Assembly (NCBI GenBank): GCA_030248195.1
Contig: JASAND010020555.1
Span: 1 to 64,000 of the forward strand
Length of the DNA: 64,000 nucleotides
Reading direction: 5' to 3'
From: Trissonchulus latispiculum
Taxonomy: Eukaryota; Nematoda; Enoplea; Enoplida; Ironidae
Shown: positions 11,247 to 22,229 of the stretch, piece by piece
How the letters are laid out: every line of letters starts with the position of its first letter
Numbering within the stretch: the first letter of the stretch is position 1
Position numbers and translations under genes: made by a program
The notes under the pieces: generated by a model
The model's input: only the letters and a program-made list of their open reading frames with translations
Databases searched by the model: none
What the model was told of the DNA's origin: nothing

Positions 11247-12602
11247 CTGAAAACTATGCATGATATTAGAATTAGGAGATTTGAAGAGTTCGAATCATTA
11301 GCACGGCATAATGTCAAGGTTAGAGTAAAGCTAGCTATATTATGTACTGGCCACTAAAGTGGCATAAGCATTCGATAAGATTAGACAAGATATCTTCTCC
11401 GGAGGTTGGCCAATCTCAATTTTGTAAAATATTTTGAATCGTTTAGGAAGCTTGCAGTTCTGAGATAACTCCAGCTATTTTCTACGCCCCTCAAATCTTT
11501 AGGCCATGCCTTCCAACAATCCGATCAGACAACGCTGTTTCATCTTCAATATTGACCGTTTGCAACATCACCGTGCTTGTGTACACTGCGTGGAGTGGGC
11601 CCTGGTGTCCCGAATGTCTTCATCCTAACCCCTGTCCACATCTAAACTTTAGAAAATTAGTTTAACGTAGCAAATTTGAGATTGGAACACAAATACTTAA
11701 GGAATAGGGGACAAAGGAAAGGGCCCATGTCAGGATAAAAATCAGAACCCCATCAGAAAAAGAACATTCTCAATTTTTCAAGAGTTGGTATCGTTTCAAC
11801 GTTGAGGATCCTTCCATTCAGCAGACACTTCACGTGTCATGATATGTTTATAATATGTAGGTATATCAGTATCTCAGTCACCAAATTTGTAGCATGGAAT
11901 TGGTGTGTACTGGGGTGGGGCCCTCCTTGTTTTTCTCCAAAATTAAGACTCAAATTTGTGTGTATACTACATCCAATATGCACACTACGGATATCGATCG
12001 AAAGCTGACAACAAGTACAATAAGTTCGCAATAAAGATCTAAGTTCATACAAATCACACGCTTTTCGGCATCCCCGGACCTCCTCAACCATCGAAACCTC
12101 TAGCAAACACTCAAAACTCAATATTAGAGGATCAAATTTCCTGAAAACTTTAAGAACCCCCAAGAACACCGTCAAAAATTCGAAACTACACATAGTTATA
12201 AATCAAATCTCTACAAGGAATAAAAGCTCCCAGAACCTACATGAAAATAAAGCTTCAAGAAGAGCAATTGCTCAGAACGCATAAAAAGTGATTTTATCTT
12301 GATTTGGGGCAATGAGGGGTTGGTTCTTTGCGAAATTCGAAGGTTCTCGACCTGATATTTTCAAAAATACAAATTACAAATCTGCAACTGTTTCGTTTTA
12401 GTCAATTCCGAATTTAAAAGACTGCAACTGCCCATTTGGCTCATGTCTCATGTTATAAGATGCTATCCAAGGTAAACCTCTGACAAGGCAGAGTGTGTAA
12501 CTTGCATACCCAGCCGCTTTGTGGGTAATTATTAACAAGTAGCTTGTGAAATCGAACCCATATACTATATAATATATATTCTTCCATTGCATTCCATTTC
12601 AT
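11247..12602. other. Gene-free sequence
   Basis: I see no protein-like frame with splice context and no clear repeat. The 118-codon minus-strand frame near 11837-12193 has no recognisable motif or exon borders. Confidence 0.35.
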
Positions 12603-15022
12603 TTAAGATGGTGATTCCTTTTGGTGTCATCAACTTTGAACCGTTACTAATCGTTAATTATTTGGAGTTAATAAACAATCTTTATATCAAAACGTAGCTT
12701 AACGTTTGCTCCTTTTAATGAATACAATGAAACTAATTTTAGTTTTCGAAAAGTTTTTAACGGATTTTAGAAATAGTATATACAACATTTCGGAATTTTT
12801 CCGGCTACGCCTCAGCGTAGCCGGCTATTATACATTATCCTCGTACTGTTGTTTTCTGCTCCACAGTATAAAATTATGATGGGAAAATTTCGCATGTGAT
12901 AAATATGAAGGGGGTTTCGGAAACTGGTTTTATTGCGTGACATTGCGTTGCATTCTATATCCACTTACAAGTTCGGTTACGAAAGCTATATGTGAGATGT
13001 GGATGATATGCAAATTAGGTTGCACTATAGGTAGGGAAAATGTTGCATAGTATAACGTGTAATAATCTCAAGTCGATCCCCAGTTCTAAAACCTAAAGTT
13101 ACAAAGATGCATAAAAACACGGAAGTTGGCTGATGTCCTAACCATCGCCACTAATGCAGCAAAGACCGCTATCAATGTTGTCGCTAACAACATCACAATA
13201 TTAACCATTTGCTGCGTAGCCGGCACAAAACTTTTAAAAAGTTAAACTCCACAACTTCCAATCCTTTTGCACACAGCTTTTGCAGACTGAATAGAATGTT
13301 TTCAAGGGACATCGGTCATATCATTGGAAACCTCTATCGAATATATAGCTGGGGCCGTTTTTAATTATTGTGAAGCTTTTCCTTACTGTGTAGAAATTAG
13401 TTAACATGTGTGCGCAACTTGAATTTTGCCAACAATTCTCAACTTTATCAAGTGATTATCTTGCTAGAAAGCAGCAATCGGGACAATTAAAAAAGGGTCT
13501 CGGGGTAATTTAGCGTAGAACACATCTGCTAAATGGCAGTCCTTCATCTCGCATAGTGAATCCCGGGCTCCACAATCCCGGGAAAATTGGTCGTGCTTTT
13601 GACAAACTACATTTTTGAAAGTTACAGTTATAGGATAGTATTTGGATAACGATCATACGCCAGATATTTGTCCTTTGTAGAGCCCTTAAAATGAGTTTAA
13701 CCTTGTGCAGCTCAAGAAATTTATTTATGATTTAAGGTGGTGATTCCCTTTGGTCACATAAAGTTTGCACCATTATTACTCATTCATTACTTGCAGTTAA
13801 GAAGCCATTTTTATATCAAAATGCAGCTTGACATTTTCTCTTTTTAATGCATACCATGAAACTAATGTTGTTTTTCTAAAATATTTTAAACACATTTTAG
13901 AAGAAGTATACTTTTCCAGAATTTTTGCAGACTCAGGTAAATCTTTTCGCGAGACATCGGTTATATCATTCGATACCTCCATCAAATAGCTGAGGACCAT
14001 TTTTTATTTATTGTGAAATCGCCCTTCGTTATAGAGAAATAAGCTGAAATGTTCACATAACCTGTATTTTGCCTACTTTTTACAAATTTGTTAAGCGATT
14101 ACTTTAGATAGAAAGCAGTTAGGGCAACTAGAAAACGTCGTCCGTGGAATATATTTGTGCAGAACACATTTGTTAAGTAGCAGCCCTCCAGCATGCATGG
14201 TGAATGCTCCACAATCCTTGGAAGAAAATTGGTCGTGTTCTTGCAAAAACTACATTTTTATGATAGCAGCCTACGGGATAGCTGTTGGAAGAGGATAATT
14301 TGCCCCTATGAGACCTTCAGATCGACGTCCTTAGTTTGATTTTACGGCTTGCATAATTCAAGAAATGATGGATTATTTGATTTCTGCAAAAATGACAAGT
14401 TTTTGACGCCAAAACAAGAAAATCGGCTATATCTTACGGTAGAGAAAAGCTATAACATTGCTTTAAAAAGCAAAAGTGTGAAGCTCAACGAGATCTTTCG
14501 AATGAATATAGTCATAACTTTATCGCTACTGCCAAACTTTCAGAAATTGGGAAAAACCGACCTGACCAGAAATCTCGAATTTTTGAATCGGGATTGCGCG
14601 GAGGGTGTTAGAACGCTAAAAGAACGCATTTCGGAAAGTTTCGTCAAATTTCATCTTGATTTACGCCGCCAACCAACAATATGTGCCCAAAAAGAATCAC
14701 CACCTTAAATAATGGATTTAACTTTAAACTTATACAAAAATAACAACTTTTGGACTTCAAAATGATAAAGTTGGCAATACCTCAAGATTAGAGAAAGAAA
14801 CTTGCTTCATAAAGCAAAAATGTAGAGCAGTACGAGACCTTTTGAATGAACAATGCAGCCGCTGCCACTGTCGCAAATTGGATAAAACTATCCTTTACGC
14901 AAAGATCGCATTTTTGAAGCGGGATAAACGCTAAAATAAGTGTTTTTCGAAAGTCTCGTAAAATTTCAACTTGGTTAAAGCTGTAAACTAACAATGTGAC
15001 ACCACAAGGAATCACCACCTAA
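12603..15022. mobile_element. TTAA-TIR element, family B, interrupted outer copy
   Basis: The left end reads TTAAGATGGTGATTCCTTTT and the right end the inverse, AAGGAATCACCACCTAAA. Internal sequence (around 13460-13620 and 14710-14990) is a diverged copy of the element nested in it at 13732-14708. Without the insert it would be about 1.45 kb. It is more diverged than the insert, so it is the older insertion. Confidence 0.65.
13732..14708. mobile_element. TTAA-TIR element, family B, nested copy
   Basis: A 977-bp element starts TTAAGGTGGTGATTCCCTTT and ends with the inverse, AAAGAATCACCACCTTAA. An inverted copy lies at 42089-43078. A 119-codon plus-strand frame at 14349-14708 runs through its right half and reads out through the TIR. 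I found no homologous frame or domain, so I regard it as incidental. It is inserted inside the older copy of the same family (12603-15022). Confidence 0.75.
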
Positions 15023-15687
15023 AGAAGCAATCGAACACCAGCTAGAGTTCAAACAGCCAAGCTGCCGTTGCTAATAAGGGCATCGCAAGAATAAAGTTTG
15101 TTTCACAAACATCAAACGTACAGGAAACGGATATATTCTTGCTGAAAATATCGATTTGCTTTCTATAGTAGGGCCAGTAGAACAACAAATCCACACTTAT
15201 TTGGCATTGAATAGTGTATTGAAGTCTATTTGGATAGTAGGTAACCGGCATGCAGTTTTTCTCAGCATATATGTCCTAAACGAAAACGTTTGCGAAATGA
15301 AGTCAGAAAAACTAAATAAAAGCAAGGACATGGTAGTCGGATACCCGATATCCAGCTAAACAAGAAAACAAGTAGGCCCCTAAAAGGAGCATCATCCCGT
15401 CGTAGAATGTGAAAATATGACTACATATTATTTAAGGATTCAACAGCCATAATTGTTTATTATCACTGTTTTACAATAGCTCTTTAAATGGTAGCGACTA
15501 AAATGCGGGTGGGTACCGCAAATTTCTTGGATCGGCTTCATTTTTTGCATGTATATATATGCCACGTGTGTGGTGAAAAATACTTAGTCGTTGGCTCTTA
15601 GTTCGCTCTGAGCTGGCCAGGCACACAAGAACCGGTCCGACCCTCCACTTTTTGTGGCATCCAATATAAACACGCAGAAATTTTCCC
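15023..15687. other. Sequence upstream of a retroelement protease frame
   Basis: No gene is evident. It may include LTR or leader sequence of the retroelement whose frame starts at 15688. A TGGTAGCGAC stretch at 15488 could be a primer-binding site, but I could not pair it with LTR borders. Confidence 0.3.
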
Positions 15688-16710
15688 TTGGTGTTTGGTT
15701 CAACGAAAACATCTGCTTTGGCACAACATGAGACGGCATATTCGATAACATTTGGAAATTTTTGGCTGTCGTATAGAAAATTTAATACTGGTGCGATCCC
15801 GAAAGATGAAATTTTGTGTAAAATGGCTTATTTATTGCAACGTTTATGTCCAAATCAGTCGGAATTCGACTCAGTCTTGCTTGACAAAGGACAGCCTCCT
15901 CCCTCTTGGACCGCGGGTTTTTCTCCCAATCTCCAGGAGGCGGGTGCCTCTCGTTGCCACAGGCTCGAAAGTAATTCTGCGGGGACAAAAACTGAAGAAG
16001 CTGTCAGTCCAACAGCACTGCAGGAGCCAGAAAAACCCCAAAAGCGAGATCCAACATCTGATGCAGTAACTCCGGGAGGGTCCACCGAAAGTGAATCCGA
16101 GCAAGTACTGGCGGCAACAGACAATATCCCAGCTATACTCGCCACCTCCGGGGGGACCAAAATTTTGGCTATTATTGACTCTGGGGCATCTATATCTATT
16201 ATCAGCCCCCGGACAGTTAAGAGAATTTTGAAAGGGGGCGCCAATGTCAAATTTCATAAACCGGACCCCATCACCGCAGTGACGTCTAGCGACGCGCCGT
16301 TAAAAATTTCTGCCAAAGTTTTCGTAATCTTCACGGTGGGGTGTAAAGAATATGAGTGGTCTTTTCATATGGTTCCTGATTTTTCTCGTGAGATGCTCAT
16401 AGGAACCGATTTCATGAAAAGTTTTCATTGGGATTTGTTATTTTCTACAAATGAGGTGAACATGCAAGGAATACACCACCCATTATTGTCATCAGCAGAA
16501 ATTTTCTCGGAATTTGTTGCAAATTGGTGTAACGACGCGCCTGTGGTGATGTACGTAGATGTGGGGATACTCTCGTCCACAGAGGTTCGGGCTTTGCCCC
16601 ATACCCTCCATGCTGTCCGGGGGCCGAGGTGCCTTCCTCCGGTACAGTTTCTTTCCAACAAATTTTCTCGTGATTTGCCATTGGTGGTTAATATACATAA
16701 TGGGAAATAG
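15688..16710 (+). pseudogene. Ty3/gypsy-like protease fragment (gag tail-pro)
   Basis: A 340-codon frame contains a retropepsin domain at about residues 145-245. The catalytic motif IIDSGAS (Asp164) is intact and is followed by the expected flap/ILGxDF-type signature, here MLIGTDFM. The upstream part is a Pro/Ser/Glu-rich linker of the kind found at the Gag-Pol boundary. The downstream part resembles the start of the protease-RT spacer, then the frame stops. No reverse transcriptase, RNase H or integrase follows. A purine-rich stretch near 16801-16811 may be the polypurine tract, which would make this an internally deleted element. It is on the opposite strand to the related gag-env-pro element at 17.6-21.4 kb. 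Confidence 0.7.
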
Positions 16711-17378
16711 TTTTTCCAGGAGGACTTTCCATTTGGCATGAATTTACTTGAACATATCTAAGATAATCAGGAAATTTTCAATGGACCCCGAATAAATTTT
16801 CAAAAGAGGGGGTAAACCCCGAATCATGGCCACCATTATTCCGGTTGATTGTGTCGTTTGCTTGGCCCGGTTAATTTGCTGAGAGTTCTTTTTCAAAAAA
16901 CATTTTTGAAAGAGATTTTTTAAAGTTTTTCAATTTTACTTTTCCTCTGATTCAAATTCATAAGATTTATTTAAATTCGGCTTTAAATGGTCTTTAAAAA
17001 CATTCTAAAAGTTAGTCTCTCCGGGAGTATATACGTATACGTACATATCTCCTGAACCTTTCACATTTTGTCTTCCATACCTCCGGTACTATTGCTTGTT
17101 TTAGTTAGTTTTAGGTCTATCAGTTCAGGTAGACATATTTTAATTTACACTGTAGTTTTCAGGTCAACACTATAATTGTTTTATATTTGATTTTACAGCT
17201 ACGCACGGCTAACCGGTCACGGTTCGCCTTTCACACCACACTTGCACTTGTTTTACTTACAATTTAAGGTATAATTTTTCCCGCCACTGAGTCGATGATT
17301 CCAGCGAGTAACAATTGGCGGTGCACATTGGACGATTTTCCGGAGTGAATCAGTGCATGGAATCACACCCGGATCAAC
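16711..17378. other. Probable LTR and flank between convergent retroelement fragments
   Basis: AAAAGAGGGGG at 16801-16811, directly followed by TAAACCCCG, resembles a polypurine tract abutting an LTR. No matching 5' LTR was found. The rest, to 17378, has no protein-like frame. Confidence 0.3.
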
Positions 17379-17597
17379 TTAAGTTTTCGATCGGATTGGT
17401 AAGACCCTTTTTGCATTCGCCACTGGGACGCATTCTGCTGGCTGCGGACAGCTCGACGCGCTCTGGTTTTCGGTAGGGGTAAAATTTGATTCCTTTACTA
17501 TAAAATTTTCATTTTTTGTTAGCGGAGCCGGGAAAATCCTGACATTAATTCTCTCGTTTCTTCCCACAGAAATATTTACTTGGGTCGGCCAAAGCAC
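17379..17597 (-). pseudogene. Fragment of a Ty3-like protease-RT spacer
   Basis: A 72-codon minus-strand frame has the pattern of the region between protease and reverse transcriptase in Ty3/gypsy elements. It resembles, in another frame, the spacer directly upstream at 17598-18110. It therefore appears to be a piece of a second, adjacent copy in the same orientation. It is truncated at both ends, with no RT motif. Confidence 0.4.
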
Positions 17598-18110
17598 GCT
17601 GGTCGGTTCAAGGTAAAATTTTCAATCAAATTGAAGGTGAAAATTTGCATGAAAATCCAACAGTTGAACCCAATGGGGGGAATACCTGGCAGCCCCGAAG
17701 AGCTTTTGTTTGGGTCAATAAGGGCGGAAACCTCATAACCGTTTGCTGATTCCAACCAACCTAGACGGGTATTACGGTAGATTCGAACTGGTGCATTTGT
17801 GATGTTGACTGCCCTAATGGGAATCGAATCTCCTAGATGGACTCGAGTCAGGGCTCTGGCAGTGCGAAACTTAAAACGGCTATGGCTGTCCAAGTTAGGT
17901 TCGAATAAAAGATCCTGTCCTTGAGCTTATTTGCTCAGATTCGCAGGCAACTTGCACATAACACAGATTTCGGAACGAGGAGGGATTAACCCGGACGAGG
18001 ATGCTTTAATTTCTACCGGCGTGAAATTATGTCCTGCTACAGCTGCAGATACCGATTCTCCACCAATTGAAATCTGCTCACTTACTGGATCTACTAACAG
18101 ACTTCCGGCT
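17598..18110 (-). pseudogene. Protease end and protease-RT spacer, frame-broken
   Basis: Downstream of the gag-env-pro frame (18094-20748) the same element continues in a shifted frame. It encodes the end of the retropepsin fold, then an IPPRSE-type spacer motif, an in-frame stop at 17927-17929, and the V-G-S-IP...NAPVRIYR spacer signature. So there is a frameshift near 18110 and a nonsense codon at 17927. The frame is lost before any reverse transcriptase, and the next sequence belongs to another fragment. Confidence 0.6.
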
Positions 18111-20748
18111 TTGAAAGAAAATCCATGCCTAATGCACCACTCGTGGGGACCTTATCAGCAACATAAGTTGGGTGAGTGACTACTTTCGAACCAATCAGGA
18201 AGGGGACGTGCAAAAGTCCATCCAATTCTAGAGTATGGCCGGTTGCTGAATCAATCCGAGGCACTTCCTGTGGCCTGAGTTTGAGGTACTCCTCATCGTC
18301 TAGCAACTTACGTCTCAATGGAGACGAAATCATAGTGATGCTGGCTCCAGGATTGACAAGGGCTGGGAGATGCATATCCCGTATACAAATCCAGATCACT
18401 AGGGCCGAAAACGGGTCTAACGAAAACAATACCGGACGCTGACCTTCAAAGCCGGACGAAGGCGGAGACGGTCTTCTACTTCTGGAAAACAAACCGCTAC
18501 TACGACGTCGATTTTCGGTCGGAGAATCTGAATCCGACCTTTTTCTCCCACGAGCCACCATTTCTATTGACTCAGCATTTGGTCGGTATCTGACTGAAGG
18601 CGAACTTCTCTGTGATTGTCTGTTGCAGCGCTGGCAACAATAACAGAGAAGTAAAGAAATCAGTACTTTGAGAACAATAGCTACTACAACATACAATCCG
18701 AGGAAGGAAATTCTGAAATCCCTCCCAAAAATGGGATATAAGCCGGCATGATTAGCAACTTCTTGAATGAGTTTTTGCCTTTGCGCTAACTCTAACGAGG
18801 TAAAATCTATTGCAAAAGGTGTAATGACCTGTGGCCAGTGAGGTCTCTTTTGAAAAACTTTTACACGTACCTGTTGTACTGCTTTTAAACTGTTATAGTA
18901 AACGTAAGAGGCAACTGTTAAGAGTGTGTAGTCTGCATGTGAAAACCAGAGTCCACCGTGGCTGGGTACGCTGATCCTGTTACCTACATTTTGATGTGCT
19001 ATGGTAGATGATCGTGTAACTAGTACTTGAGATTCGTTCGTACGAATGAGTACTCCAGCTGTGGTAGACTGTATTTGAGTACTCCTACTGGGTGTCGCTA
19101 AACGGTGTCGAGGTTCCCAATATTTTTCGCTAGTGTGTGGACGATTATATAGTGCACTGATGCAACTTTGTTCCTGGGACCATGCTAGCGGTATGGAATG
19201 TGGATGACACAACCACAGCCCTGGATGGCTGATACAGTGTTCCTTACTGATTGGGAGAACCAAATGGTTATAGCTATTATCAGCTACAGGGATGTTCCCT
19301 AGCATAATGAGATCCGGTAGATCTAAACTGTATTGGAGTTTATTTGTCTTGTTGTGCCACCCTACGTTGTGAACTTTAAAAACTGGTTTCACATCTTCTT
19401 CAATTATTATCGGAATTTCGAGCAAAAATGAAAATAATAGTCGATGAATTTCCAACTTTACTGGGTATGTTTTCGCGAATTGGTACAACAAGGCGGGTTC
19501 TTGGTAGAAAAGTGTACCCTGCAAGTTAATATTATCTCTCAAAAGTCGTTTTAGGGTGGTTACATCAATTAGGTCTGGGGCTAATCGTCCTTCTTTAGTG
19601 GCTAGCATAGCACCGTCAACCATTCTAGTAATGGTTTCCTTCATTGCTAGACCACTAACCATTGCATCGACTTCTTGCACGATCTCGTTTTGGGCGCATG
19701 CGAGTTGATTGATTTTGTCTTGTATTTGCTTAAAGGAATGGTGAGTAAAAATGTATAGTTGCTCATTTGCTGATGTCTGTCTATTCAGTGTCCGATCGCG
19801 GAGGTTTGCATCAGTTTTCATTAGCATCATAGCATCTTGTAAAGCATCGAGTTTTGAACCAACTTTACCTAAGTAGATGCTATTTGCTACACCTAAACCA
19901 GTTCCCGTCAAACCAAGAACTCCAGCTATCAAAGCACCCAAAAAACGCGTCTCTCGTTTTGGTGAATTTTTTTGGTTTGGTGCAACCGATGGTACGGGCG
20001 GCTCAGTTTCAGCGCAAAATCTCTCTGCCTGTTTGCAGACTTGGTTCAACAGTTTTGCGTAGAAATCTGTGTTTAAAACGCCCTCGTAGGCAATGGCTAG
20101 CTCAGAAATCACTGCTTGTAGCCGTCTGTGCAGACTGTGCCGACCAGTACAATTGCCATTAGTCTGCTTCGTCCCTGTCCCCAACCATTCGACGTAGTCA
20201 TCATAGTCTTTTTCTATCTGTGGTAGTTCAGCATGGATGACTATGGGGGGATACTCCACGTTACGTGGAGTGAGAGCTAATCCAGCGGGTTCTATAGCAA
20301 CTCCGTAAGCGGTGTGTACTTGTGTAGTAAATTTACCTAGTTCCCCGGCTAGCGACCCACGAGTAGTCGGCAACAAACAAAATACAATCAGTGGCAGAAA
20401 TAGGGCAGCCTGTAAAAATGAAGCTGCACGCACGCGAGCCCTAATCGGCCAGGGAGCCATCCTCAACTGCGGACCAGCGTGTCCAATGTTTACAGCAAGT
20501 GGTGCTTCCCACTGTGTCTCTGCATTATTCAGTGACACTTGAGTGTTAGTGCTTCGCTCCTCTAGAGTTTTGTTATGCTGAGCTAGTCGGTATAATCCCG
20601 AAGTTCTACTTACACTAGCAGCATGAACGGTAGGGAATAAAGCTTTGACAGAAGTTTCTCTACCTTCGCCTTCTTCGTCTTCTCTGTCTTCCTCATTCTC
20701 AGCTTCGCTTGAGCTATGAACAAAGGTGTGGGGCTCAGTTCGATTCAT
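18094..20748 (-). CDS. Env-Pro fusion frame of a Ty3/gypsy-like retroelement (Gag-Env-Pro order)
   Basis: An 884-codon frame without stops. Residues 1-107 are a hydrophilic, acidic leader. 108-128 is a hydrophobic signal segment. 129-268 has several Cys. RETR at 265-268 is a furin-type site, followed by a Gly/Ala/Leu-rich fusion-peptide-like segment (269-292) and a long helical region. 680-702 is a C-terminal membrane span followed by CCQRC. After an Arg/Ser-rich linker (730-770), a retropepsin-like domain occupies about 790-880. Its active site reads NPGAS (799-803) where DSGAS is expected, so the catalytic Asp is replaced. The architecture is that of class I fusion glycoproteins acquired by errantivirus-like elements. 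The frame is also open upstream to 21006, through a CCHC zinc knuckle (20812-20853), so Gag NC, Env and Pro share one frame. This is an old genomic copy, with breaks downstream and no reverse transcriptase. Confidence 0.75.
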   Translation of the reverse strand: MNRTEPHTFVHSSSEAENEEDREDEEGEGRETSVKALFPTVHAASVSRTSGLYRLAQHNKTLEERSTNTQVSLNNAETQWEAPLAVNIGHAGPQLRMAPWPIRARVRAASFLQAALFLPLIVFCLLPTTRGSLAGELGKFTTQVHTAYGVAIEPAGLALTPRNVEYPPIVIHAELPQIEKDYDDYVEWLGTGTKQTNGNCTGRHSLHRRLQAVISELAIAYEGVLNTDFYAKLLNQVCKQAERFCAETEPPVPSVAPNQKNSPKRETRFLGALIAGVLGLTGTGLGVANSIYLGKVGSKLDALQDAMMLMKTDANLRDRTLNRQTSANEQLYIFTHHSFKQIQDKINQLACAQNEIVQEVDAMVSGLAMKETITRMVDGAMLATKEGRLAPDLIDVTTLKRLLRDNINLQGTLFYQEPALLYQFAKTYPVKLEIHRLLFSFLLEIPIIIEEDVKPVFKVHNVGWHNKTNKLQYSLDLPDLIMLGNIPVADNSYNHLVLPISKEHCISHPGLWLCHPHSIPLAWSQEQSCISALYNRPHTSEKYWEPRHRLATPSRSTQIQSTTAGVLIRTNESQVLVTRSSTIAHQNVGNRISVPSHGGLWFSHADYTLLTVASYVYYNSLKAVQQVRVKVFQKRPHWPQVITPFAIDFTSLELAQRQKLIQEVANHAGLYPIFGRDFRISFLGLYVVVAIVLKVLISLLLCYCCQRCNRQSQRSSPSVRYRPNAESIEMVARGRKRSDSDSPTENRRRSSGLFSRSRRPSPPSSGFEGQRPVLFSLDPFSALVIWICIRDMHLPALVNPGASITMISSPLRRKLLDDEEYLKLRPQEVPRIDSATGHTLELDGLLHVPFLIGSKVVTHPTYVADKVPTSGALGMDFLSKPEVC

Positions 20749-20753
20749 ATAGT

Positions 20754-21392
20754 TTAGGCTGCGACGTTTCGGTTCATTCCGAGGAAAACGCTGCGTCGAC
20801 TGAACTTGAGGACAACTTGCCTTTGTATGACCGGCTTGGCCACATTGCCAACATTCAATCCCTTTGAACTGAGTGCGGCGTTGAAAGTTTGAGAATGGTG
20901 GTTGTCCTCGAAATCCATTGTACTGCTCAGTCGGTCTATTGTAATTTCCGCTTTGTCTGTTCGCATTTGAATTTTGTTGGGCGCTGTCTGTATCTGTTGA
21001 GTCAGATTATTTATTTGGGTTTGCAAATTCGATACCTCCTTTTTGAGAGCTGTTGTTTCAGAACTGCTTTTATCGTCCCTAACTGCACTGTACAGTTCTC
21101 TATTTGGGCGGTTTCCCAATTGTTGTCGCTGTTGGTACTGTTGTCTGTTATTGTGATGACGAGACACACCGAACCTATTATTTCGGTAATGCCGACCTGA
21201 TTGTCGTTCGAAATGACGGTTGGAATGGTCTCTTGGAGGTGGCCGATTCACTACTTCATCAACCACGGTGCGTCTCCATACATGAGATGCTGATGTGCTT
21301 CCTGTTCTACGGCCGGTAAGTAAGGTCCAAGCCTGTACGCTTTTAACAGAGTAGATAGCCAGAGTGCTAGGTAAGGTCAATCCAGTCAACAA
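20754..21392 (-). pseudogene. Gag C-terminal region with frame switch before the zinc knuckle
   Basis: The 212-codon frame encodes an Arg/His/Asn/Gln-rich basic segment, then a coiled-coil-like stretch (about residues 105-135), typical of retrotransposon Gag. From roughly 20960-21006 the protein-like sequence moves to another frame (bases 21006 downward), which carries an Asn/Gln-rich linker and a CCHC knuckle with spacing C-x2-C-x4-H-x4-C (20853-20812). That second frame continues into the Env-Pro frame. The rest of this frame, to 20754, is a shadow. The switch could be a mutation or a programmed frameshift. The capsid N-terminal half and a 5' LTR were not found. Confidence 0.55.
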
Positions 21393-21959
21393 GCCGGGTG
21401 CTCTTAACAGAGTAACATTTACTTCTCACCAATGTCAGACAGCCACTAATTACACCAAGAGACTTCACAAAACACCAGACCACTCAGTCCAACGTCTGAC
21501 CAAAGACTACCCCTTTTCTCCTTTTTCCGACCTCCCAATCAGTCTCATTATCCGACCTCCCTCTAATGGAATTATCCTACGTCCCTATAATGGACCCAAG
21601 TCTGTCTGATCGCCCCTCTCTAATGAATTTTTCTCCCTCCTCTGGATTTCAATTTAATGCCCTTCTAGAAGGGTTTTCAATGTCCAGCTAATGAATGTCC
21701 AGCTAATAGCTAATGGATTTTCCAGCGACTAGCTCCAATTTAATAAATATTCCCGACATTCAAGATGCTAAATTAAAACTAGCCTCCCATCTGTCGAAAG
21801 GCCCCAATTTGAATTTAGAATGTCTAAATTTGTTTACAAGTTGACCTGTTTACACAGTCTTCGTCCGATGTACAACTTATTCACCAGCGTCCGCCCGCTC
21901 ATAATGACTCTCACACTTTCCCATGCCAAGTGCAGTAATTGCAGATTTAACCAGAACAA
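21393..21959. other. Possible retroelement leader or flank
   Basis: No protein-like frame. The stretch repeats short phrases such as CCTCTAATGGAATTATC and CCTATAATGGACCCAAG near 21550-21640 and CCAGCTAATGAATGTCCAGC near 21690. It may be leader sequence of the minus-strand element or an unrelated low-complexity flank. Confidence 0.25.
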
Positions 21960-22229
21960 TCTAGTTATCCACCAAGGCTAGTACCAACCTTGCCAGTGTT
22001 TTGTTTTCTTTCTTCCGGTAGTCTCTGAATTGTATTGCGCGAGTTGAATTCCAGTGGGCTGGTTCTACGACGATAGTAAATGTCCCAATAAAGATAGATA
22101 TAATCCCAATACGCCGTGCTAACAACTCTGTCAATTATGAGGGTTGAACAGGGCACGGGCCAGAACGCAGCCATGGCTGACCTGGGTACTGACTGGAATA
22201 AAGTCGGTGTAGGTGCGCTCAAATTTCAC

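Noticed and set aside
14349..14708. 119-codon frame inside the family B TIR element
   Set aside because: It ends within the TIR, and I see no transposase or other domain in it, so it is probably incidental.
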